Of a stretch of 5,485 nucleotides of DNA, positions 1 through 5,485 are shown piece by piece. The translations under genes were made by a program, and so were the position numbers. The notes under the pieces were generated by a model. The model did not search any database, was not told where the DNA came from, and saw nothing but the letters and a program-made list of their open reading frames with translations. The DNA lies in contig NVWZ01000009.1 of assembly GCA_002746365.1 (NCBI GenBank), positions 136,375 through 141,859 of the forward strand, written 5' to 3'. Positions within the stretch are counted from its first letter, which is position 1. Each line of letters opens with the position of its first letter. Source of the DNA: Thiotrichaceae bacterium (GTDB taxonomy: Bacteria > Pseudomonadota > Gammaproteobacteria > SZUA-229).

Positions 1-863
1 CGGTCAAACCGCTGACTTTCAAGAAAGACTCGCCCATCAAACTGGAATAACTGGGTATTCGCTGCAGACATGCCTGCCTGGCTCATGCTATTTAGCGCAT
101 GATACTCACAGAGCAACAAATCCTGCCAGCGACGCGCTTCAATGGAATCGCCCGCCGGGGAATATTTAACAATGACGTGGCCATTATCTCGTGTAAAAGC
201 AGTAAACTTTTGATGCTCCCCGCCTGCTGAAGAGCCACCCTGCCATTGTTTTAAGATTGCATTTGCACGATCAGGATAAATCGATTCACGATCTTCAATA
301 ATATTCAGCGTCCGGTGTTGGAAATCATGCAACGCAGCGTCGCCCAGGATAAGGTGTCCAGATAAATCTAAGCCATCATGCAATAAATAATGACCCACTT
401 GTTGTGCATTCCAATACTTAGCATCTTCAGGGTAACCCAGGCGAGCAGCATAATTGTGCGCAACCAATTTTCCCATAAAACCTTCAGGGCGAAGATCGTC
501 CAACATATAAGGCAATGATGGATAAATGCCATTATCACCGCCGCCCTTTAACCAGCGATCATGGGAATGTGTTTCGATATAAAATTGCTCATTACCGATT
601 TCGTACAAGTTTGCCAGCTGTTGTGGCTGCCCTTTCTCATCAATGGCGTATACTGGAATTGCACCCTGCACGCCAAATGTTGGGCAGGACAAGGCGTACA
701 GTGCAGCACGCGCACGACCAATGCGCAGTATTTTCAAACCCGCACGGCTCACTAGCCTGGATAATGATGGCTGGCTGATCCCCAATTTAGCTTGCAGCTG
801 TAAAGATGAGAGCACAGCTTCATCACTGAGCAATTGGATTAAATTTTCTATCGGCTTCGACAT
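1..863 (-). CDS. yjjJ: HipA-family toxin, YjjJ/HipH type (3' end outside window)
   Basis: The minus-strand frame is open from ATG at 863 to the window edge: 287 codons plus two bases, with no stop. Residues about 18-40 (…LQAKLGISQPSLSRLV…) read as a helix-turn-helix, followed by a basic wing-like stretch (LKILRIGRARAALYAL). A HipA N-terminal region follows, with YPSLPYMLDDLRPEGFMGK at about 114-132. The glycine-rich ATP loop GGSSAGGEHQKF is at 209-220, and the likely ATP-binding lysine is K233 in VIVKYSP. The GGSSAGGE form of the loop and the built-in DNA-binding domain point to YjjJ rather than classical HipA. The kinase catalytic Asp/Asn and metal-binding Asp should lie in the missing C-terminal part, so activity cannot be judged. 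E. coli YjjJ (about 443 residues) has been reported as a growth-inhibiting protein counteracted by HipB. Here no antitoxin gene lies upstream. Upstream of the ATG there is only a weak AGG about 9 bases away. The family call is strong; the toxin role is inferred. Confidence 0.88.
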   Translation of the reverse strand, partial: MSKPIENLIQLLSDEAVLSSLQLQAKLGISQPSLSRLVSRAGLKILRIGRARAALYALSCPTFGVQGAIPVYAIDEKGQPQQLANLYEIGNEQFYIETHSHDRWLKGGGDNGIYPSLPYMLDDLRPEGFMGKLVAHNYAARLGYPEDAKYWNAQQVGHYLLHDGLDLSGHLILGDAALHDFQHRTLNIIEDRESIYPDRANAILKQWQGGSSAGGEHQKFTAFTRDNGHVIVKYSPAGDSIEARRWQDLLLCEYHALNSMSQAGMSAANTQLFQFDGRVFLESQRFD

Positions 864-949
864 GAATAGATACCTGAATAGATTTTATTATCTGTATATT
901 AGATCAAAACGTACTTATTAATCAATAAAAAATGATTTTGTGAATAGAT
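863..949. repeat. Three exact copies of TGAATAGAT around the yjjJ promoter
   Basis: The 9-mer TGAATAGAT occurs on the plus strand at 863-871, 875-883 and 941-949. Two copies lie 12 bp apart between the predicted transcription start and the start codon; the first overlaps the ATG by one base. The third lies upstream of the -35 box. A small inverted repeat ATCT (890-893) / AGAT (901-904) straddles the -10 box. This layout would fit an operator bound by the protein's own helix-turn-helix domain, but that is inference. The repeats themselves are seen directly. Confidence 0.55.
896..925 (-). promoter_or_regulatory. Putative sigma-70 promoter of the yjjJ-like gene
   Basis: On the minus strand a -35-like TTGATT (920-925) and a -10-like TAATAT (896-901) are separated by 18 bp. 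This places the transcription start near 889, about 25 bases before the ATG at 863. Each hexamer differs from consensus at one or two positions. The region is AT-rich, so chance matches are possible. Confidence 0.5.
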
Positions 950-984
950 AGTTTATTGATTTTTCAAGGCTACATTCACCGCTT

Positions 985-1264
985 AACAGACATTTAGAAA
1001 ATAGGTCTGACTGTGCATTTTCGACCCTTAGCGGACTGTTGAAAAAGATTAAAAACGTTTTGCCGCGAAGGACGCGAAGAACGCAAAAAAAGCGCAAAAA
1101 AGATATTATGTTTCGGCTCAGTGCGAGCGTAACGCGCACTGAGCCATCACTGATTTTGTTTTTCTTCGCGTTCTTCGCGTCCTTCGCGGCAAAAAATTGT
1201 TTTTTCCTGGAAGTCCGTTCATGGCCGAAAATGCTCGGTCAGAGCTATCGTCCCAATGTCCGTT
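985..1264. repeat. Large nested imperfect palindrome (MITE-like intergenic repeat)
   Basis: About 280 bp are organised symmetrically around position 1126. The outer arms (about 985-1037 and 1213-1264) are diverged inverted copies, roughly 70-75% alike by eye; shared blocks include CGAAAATGC, GTCAGA, CTAT and AATGTC. The middle arms, 1058-1084 and 1168-1194, are a perfect 27-bp inverted repeat rich in GCGAAGGACGCGAAG. The inner arms, GGCTCAGTGCG (1115-1125) and CGCACTGAGCC (1135-1145), form a perfect 11-bp stem around a 9-base loop. CGGACT (1032-1037) and AGTCCG (1212-1217) might mark the ends of a 186-bp inner element. No target-site duplication is clear. GCGAAGGACGCGAAG-type sequence recurs, from memory, between genes of many gammaproteobacteria and produces spurious FLRVLRVLRG-like peptides in translation, as here. 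No transposase is present. Confidence 0.8.
1115..1145. other. Perfect 11-bp hairpin at the centre of the palindrome
   Basis: GGCTCAGTGCG at 1115-1125 pairs exactly with CGCACTGAGCC at 1135-1145 around a 9-base loop. It is GC-rich within AT-rich surroundings and would be very stable in RNA or as a cruciform. No uridine run follows on either strand, so it is not a canonical intrinsic terminator. It might still end transcription from either side as part of the longer 27-bp stem. Confidence 0.7.
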
Positions 1265-1557
1265 CTCTAGCAACTTTTCTCAAAACCAACTTATTACACC
1301 AAGGTCAGATAGGTGGTGCCCTGGTCAATTTAAGCCCGAACCTTAAAGGCCTTCAAATTAAGAATTTTTCATATGTCTTTTTGGGTCCATACGTTCGTGC
1401 AGTATCCTCACCACATAAATCATGTGCATAGATTGGCAAATCTTTGCCATTAGAGATCATTTTCTGAATGTCGGTCTTGGTGGTATGTTTTTACATGTGG
1501 TTTTAAACACGAATAACCATTTTTGAATCAGATGACGACTACCTATAGTTACACTAC
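1265..1557. other. Intergenic stretch between the palindrome and the ggt stop; no intact gene
   Basis: No RNA gene, promoter or intrinsic terminator is recognisable in these 293 bases. Directly after the ggt stop codon there is no GC-rich stem with a T-run, so the end of the ggt transcript is not obvious. The only protein-like signal is the short minus-strand open frame at 1353-1490, listed separately. Confidence 0.6.
1353..1490 (-). pseudogene. Possible gene remnant (short open frame, unrecognised)
   Basis: A minus-strand frame is open from just after a TAA (1491-1493) to a TGA (1353-1355). It encodes 45 residues, including DIQKMISNGKDLP and YAHDLCGEDTARTYGPKK. Its composition (mixed charged and hydrophobic residues, GEDTARTYGPKKTYEKF) looks more like real protein than the frames around it. 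The only ATG, at 1460, would leave 35 residues and has no convincing ribosome-binding site. I do not recognise a family. It may be the C-terminal scrap of a gene truncated by the neighbouring repeat element, or it may be chance. Confidence 0.22.
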
Positions 1558-3249
1558 TTACGGTAAAACCATCGCACTTCCAATACCGCGAGCATCCGAA
1601 GCAGCCTGTGCCTCACCACTTTTTTTATCCATCACAATAATATGCATATTGCCATAATCACTATCAAGTTCTCTTACCTTATGGCCTAATGCTCGTAGCG
1701 CTTTCACCTTGGCTTCATCGAACACACCCGGCTCATAGGATATTTCATCAGGCAAATACTGATGATGGAAGCGTCCCGCATTAACGATTTCAGCTGCGTT
1801 TTTATTTTGATAAAAATCCAGAATGCTCAACAACACCATGGTAATAATCCGGCTACCTCCCGGTGTGCCTATCACAGCAATTTTATCTTTGGTTTCAACA
1901 ATACTCGGCGTCATACTCGATAACATACGTTTACCGGGTTCAATCGCATTCGCATGTGAACCAACCAATCCATAAACATTAGGCACGCCGGGTTTAGAAA
2001 CAAAATCATCCATTTCATCATTCAATAAAACGCCGGTACCTTTTGCAACAAAACATGAACCAAAAGGGTAATTCACTGACAAAGTCGCTGAAACTTTATT
2101 GCCCTGCTTATCGAGAATAGAGAAGTGTGTTGTATCGGTACCCGCACCTGTTGGTTGCACAACGGCTTTTAATGAAGAACTTAATGTCGCCTTATGTCGA
2201 CTAATACTGGCAGCGAGCAATTTAATATGAAAATCTGAAATTAAATAATCAACAGGTACCTCGATGAAATCAGGATCACCCATATACTCCGCACGGTCAC
2301 GGTAAGCTCGACGCATGGTTTCAACTATATGATGAATGCGTTGCACTTCATCCATTTCTTCAATATTTAATTCAGCAAGCATGCGCAAAATTTCTGACAG
2401 CACTAATCCGCCGGATGAAGGCAAAGATGCCGCTATCAGTTTCATACCTTTATAGACCGTAACTTCAGGAGAGCGCTCTTTTATATCGTAAGTAGCCAAA
2501 TCTTTAATAGTCCAGATGCCACCATTTTTTCGCACATCCTTAACCATTTTCATTGCCAGTTCGCCTTCATAAAAACCAGCCATTCCTGAATTGGCTATTA
2601 ACTCCAGCGTATTCGCCAAATCGGATTGCACAATAAGGTAGTCTTTTTCCGGGACTTTTTCATCTTGTAAAAATATTTCACTGGCACTTTGGTTTTGTTG
2701 CAAGGCCTTTAACCGAAAACCCGCCATACGCTGATAATATTCATCAACAGGGAAACCTTCACGCGCATGCAAAATGGCCTGCGCCAGTGATTGTGATAAT
2801 TTCAATCGACCATATTTTTCAGCTAGATGCACCAATGCAGCAGGAATACCTGGTATGCCAGCAGATAATGCACCGGTAATCGATGCGCCAGGAATAACCT
2901 CACCCGCTGCGTCTAGATATAAGTCTTTGTGTGCGCGTAACGGTGCTTTTTCTCTTGCATCAATCATCACATAGCGGTTTTTCTTTGCCTGATGCAACAG
3001 GTAAAAACCGCCACCACCAATACCTGAAGAATACGGCTCAACCACTGCTAGTGTTGCAGTAACGGCAATAGCTGCGTCAAAAGCATTTCCCCCTTGCGAT
3101 AAAATATCAATTCCAGCTTGAGTGGCTAAAGGATGCGCACTGGCGACGGCTGCCTGTGATGCTACATTTTCAGCAGGCGCCTGAGAATAAACCTGCAAAG
3201 AATAAAACAGGCTAAAGATAAAAAAACAAATGTATGAAAATTTGTTCAT
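1558..3249 (-). CDS. ggt: Gamma-glutamyltransferase (glutathione hydrolase) precursor
   Basis: This 563-residue protein cleaves the gamma-glutamyl bond of glutathione and related compounds, transferring it to water or an acceptor amino acid, normally in the periplasm. Residues 1-22 form a signal peptide (K3, hydrophobic FSYICFFIFSLF, likely cleavage between 22 and 26). The N-terminal family block (ASAHPLATQAGIDIL, GGNAFDAAIAV) and R99 in DAREKAP (aligned with substrate-binding Arg114 of the E. coli enzyme) are present. Autoprocessing should occur before T373 in GTDTTHFS, giving a small subunit of 191 residues, close to the E. coli length. S391 and N393 (SVNYPFG), E412 and D415 (LLNDEMDDF), S444-S445 (LSSM) and G464-G465 (GTPGGSR) line the active site. 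The lid loop PGVPNVYGLVG is retained. The start gives a proper signal peptide but has no visible Shine-Dalgarno sequence. The gene begins 28 bp after the ferredoxin stop and is probably cotranscribed with it. Confidence 0.96.
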   Translation of the reverse strand: MNKFSYICFFIFSLFYSLQVYSQAPAENVASQAAVASAHPLATQAGIDILSQGGNAFDAAIAVTATLAVVEPYSSGIGGGGFYLLHQAKKNRYVMIDAREKAPLRAHKDLYLDAAGEVIPGASITGALSAGIPGIPAALVHLAEKYGRLKLSQSLAQAILHAREGFPVDEYYQRMAGFRLKALQQNQSASEIFLQDEKVPEKDYLIVQSDLANTLELIANSGMAGFYEGELAMKMVKDVRKNGGIWTIKDLATYDIKERSPEVTVYKGMKLIAASLPSSGGLVLSEILRMLAELNIEEMDEVQRIHHIVETMRRAYRDRAEYMGDPDFIEVPVDYLISDFHIKLLAASISRHKATLSSSLKAVVQPTGAGTDTTHFSILDKQGNKVSATLSVNYPFGSCFVAKGTGVLLNDEMDDFVSKPGVPNVYGLVGSHANAIEPGKRMLSSMTPSIVETKDKIAVIGTPGGSRIITMVLLSILDFYQNKNAAEIVNAGRFHHQYLPDEISYEPGVFDEAKVKALRALGHKVRELDSDYGNMHIIVMDKKSGEAQAASDARGIGSAMVLP

Positions 3250-3277
3250 AGTTAAAATATAGAAGCTAATAAATGAT

Positions 3278-3532
<255 letters not shown>

Positions 3533-3568
3533 TTAGTTGTGTTCTTTAAACTGTTGCAAAATACACCT

Positions 3569-4198
<630 letters not shown>

Positions 4199-4223
4199 TG
4201 CAAAGTACGATATCACGAATTGA

Positions 4224-4787
4224 TCAGGGATTCCTAAGCTCAAATAATTTATAGCTTACCTGACCAGCACATTTATCTTTTATGCATGACCAATTTTCAG
4301 GAGCAATGAGTTTATCATTTGCATTATGTTCAACATAGATTATTGCATCATCCGCCAGAATACTACTGCTATTCAGGGCTTTCATACTTTTTTTCAGTAA
4401 ATCGGCATGAAAGGGCGGATCAAGAAAAACCAGGTTAAAACGCCGGTTTTTTACCGAAGCTTTTAACCACCCTAGTGCATCATCATTATAGATAACTGCA
4501 TCAGACGTTTTGAGTTGAGAGAGATTTTTTTTGATATTGCTTGCTGTCGTTTTATTTTTCTCAACTAAAACCACTTCAGCCGCACCACGCGATAATGCTT
4601 CTATCCCCAATACACCACTACCGGCAAACAAATCAAGGCATATACTTTGATTTAGGTAGGGCTGCAACCAGTTAAAAACCGTTTCACGGATTCGGTCTGT
4701 TGTCGGTCGCAGGCCTTCTGCATCATCAAATTTAATTTTTCGTCCACGCCAGTTACCACCGATAATTCTGCATGAACCGTCACTCAT
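4224..4787 (-). CDS. rsmD: 16S rRNA (guanine(966)-N2)-methyltransferase
   Basis: This 187-residue S-adenosylmethionine-dependent methyltransferase modifies G966 of 16S rRNA in the 30S subunit. The family N-terminus is present as RIIGGNWRGRKI (7-18) and LRPTTDRIRETVFNWL (26-41). SAM-binding motif I is LDLFAGSGVLGIEALSRGA (51-69). VLVEKN (73-78) carries the acidic residue that holds the ribose. The catalytic motif IV is DPPF (123-126), the form expected for N2-guanine methylation in this family. The length is normal. The ATG shares its A (4787) with the TAA stop of the upstream M16 peptidase gene, so translation is probably coupled; only a weak GAG lies two bases before the start. The M16-rsmD arrangement is, from memory, conserved in Pseudomonas, where ftsY is also nearby. 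Confidence 0.95.
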   Translation of the reverse strand: MSDGSCRIIGGNWRGRKIKFDDAEGLRPTTDRIRETVFNWLQPYLNQSICLDLFAGSGVLGIEALSRGAAEVVLVEKNKTTASNIKKNLSQLKTSDAVIYNDDALGWLKASVKNRRFNLVFLDPPFHADLLKKSMKALNSSSILADDAIIYVEHNANDKLIAPENWSCIKDKCAGQVSYKLFELRNP

Positions 4788-5485
4788 TACTCGTTACCGT
4801 TTTGCTTACCAACAATGACGGTGACCATTTTATCGGGATGTAAACGGCGATTCAGCGCATCATTAATTTTTTCCACATCCACAGCTCGGACATTTTCAAT
4901 AAAATGATCCAGATAATCAACTGGCAAATCGTAGAATCCTATCATCGCGATATATTCCAGCAATTTACCGTTACTATCAATGTTTAACGGAAACCCACCC
5001 GTGATATTACTCAAACTTGCTGCTAACTCGTCTTTTTCAGGGCCTTCACTAACGTATTTTTTTAGTTCCTGATTTAACAACGATAATGCCTGTTCTGTCT
5101 GTTCAGTTTTAGTCTGCATACCCATGGCAAACACACCCTTCTCTCTCATGGGTGAGAAATAACTGTACACACTGTAAGCCAGCCCTTTATCTTCGCGAAT
5201 GACATTAACTAATCTGGAAGTAAAACCACTACCACCAAATGGATGGTTAGCAACGTATAAGCTAAAATAATCTTTATCGCCACGTTTAACACCCGGCTGC
5301 CCGACAAAAATATGTGTTTGTGCCGAGGGAAAATCAATGACGATTTTTTTTGCTTCAGTTAACGATTTAACGGCTGGCAGTGACGATGCTTTTTCACCCG
5401 TCGGCAAAGGTGAAACAATGGCTTTAACAATTTCTTCTGCCTGCCAGCGCTCAACATTACCGACCACAACCACGGTAGCATTAGC
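4787..5485 (-). CDS. M16-family (insulinase-like) peptidase, C-terminal half; 5' end outside window
   Basis: The last 232 residues of a larger protein are visible; the frame is open to the window edge. The first residues, ANATVVVVGNV, match the mid-protein strand that in M16 peptidases follows the zinc-binding half, so the GTG at 5473 is an internal valine codon rather than a start. The second M16 domain then follows: THIFVGQPGVKRGDKDYF, GGSGFTSRLVNVIREDKGLAYSV (R97 and Y104 of the fragment, about 87-106) and TGGFPLNIDSNGKLLEYIA. The R…Y pair in REDKGLAY is the feature that, in two-subunit M16 enzymes, completes the active site of an HxxEH-bearing partner. Pseudomonas has two M16 genes in tandem just upstream of rsmD, so this is probably the second, possibly non-zinc subunit. 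That cannot be tested here because the N-terminal half is missing. It is probably periplasmic or membrane-associated, by inference. Confidence 0.9.
   Translation of the reverse strand, partial: ANATVVVVGNVERWQAEEIVKAIVSPLPTGEKASSLPAVKSLTEAKKIVIDFPSAQTHIFVGQPGVKRGDKDYFSLYVANHPFGGSGFTSRLVNVIREDKGLAYSVYSYFSPMREKGVFAMGMQTKTEQTEQALSLLNQELKKYVSEGPEKDELAASLSNITGGFPLNIDSNGKLLEYIAMIGFYDLPVDYLDHFIENVRAVDVEKINDALNRRLHPDKMVTVIVGKQNGNE

Noticed and set aside
515..921. Overlapping plus-strand open frames at 515-778, 561-755 and 643-921.
   Set aside because: They lie opposite the HipA-family coding frame, have no recognisable domains or ribosome-binding sites, and are antisense shadows.
985..1264. A CRISPR array or integron attC-like site in the palindromic region.
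   Set aside because: There are no regularly spaced direct repeats with unique spacers. The structure is a single symmetric inverted repeat, and no integrase or cas gene is present.
918..1431. Open frames through the palindrome: minus 918-1139 and plus 1039-1431 (MKKIKNVLPRRTRRTQKK…).
   Set aside because: Their sequence comes from translating the GCGAAGGACGCGAAG inverted repeat. They look like repeat-derived spurious proteins without a domain.
1493..1525. Hairpin TGGTT/AACCA downstream of ggt as an intrinsic terminator.
   Set aside because: The stem is only about 5 bp and AT-rich, with a long loop and no T-run after it on the minus strand.
2774..2974. Plus-strand open frame inside ggt.
   Set aside because: It is antisense to a clearly conserved part of gamma-glutamyltransferase.
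5471..5473. GTG at 5473 as the start of the M16 protein.
   Set aside because: The frame continues upstream to the window edge with family-like residues (ANAT before VVVVGNV), and the whole N-terminal half of an M16 peptidase would be missing.

Overview
The window looks like chromosomal DNA from a gammaproteobacterium of moderate-to-low GC content. The order ggt, ferredoxin, coaD, rsmD, M16 peptidase matches, from memory, the PA0361-PA0363 and PA0370-PA0372 neighbourhood of Pseudomonas aeruginosa. The ferredoxin is of the Allochromatium vinosum type found in many gammaproteobacteria. The genus cannot be fixed by reading alone. All recognised genes lie on the minus strand, so transcription runs from high to low coordinates.

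Right half (5485 down to 1558): the C-terminal half of an M16-family peptidase runs in from outside the window. Its stop codon overlaps the start of rsmD (16S rRNA m2G966 methyltransferase) by one base. A 169-bp gap containing an 88-bp nested inverted repeat follows. Then come coaD (pantetheine-phosphate adenylyltransferase, CoA synthesis), a small 2[4Fe-4S] ferredoxin, and a periplasmic gamma-glutamyltransferase with a signal peptide and an intact autoprocessing threonine. These last three are separated by only 39 and 28 bp and are probably cotranscribed.

Middle (864 to 1557): 694 bp without an intact gene. It is dominated by a large nested imperfect palindrome, about 985-1264, that looks like a dispersed intergenic repeat or MITE-like element. 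The part nearer ggt holds a short open frame that may be a gene remnant.

Left end (1 to 863): the N-terminal 287 codons of a HipA-family protein of the YjjJ (HipH) type. It has its own N-terminal helix-turn-helix, and its 3' part lies outside the window. A plausible sigma-70 promoter precedes it, and three exact copies of a 9-mer (TGAATAGAT) surround that promoter. No HipB-like antitoxin gene is present upstream.

Most of the window is conserved housekeeping sequence. The parts most worth a second look are the orphan HipA-like gene with its repeat-decorated promoter, and the two palindromic intergenic elements. I see no convincing evidence of a wholly new multi-gene system.
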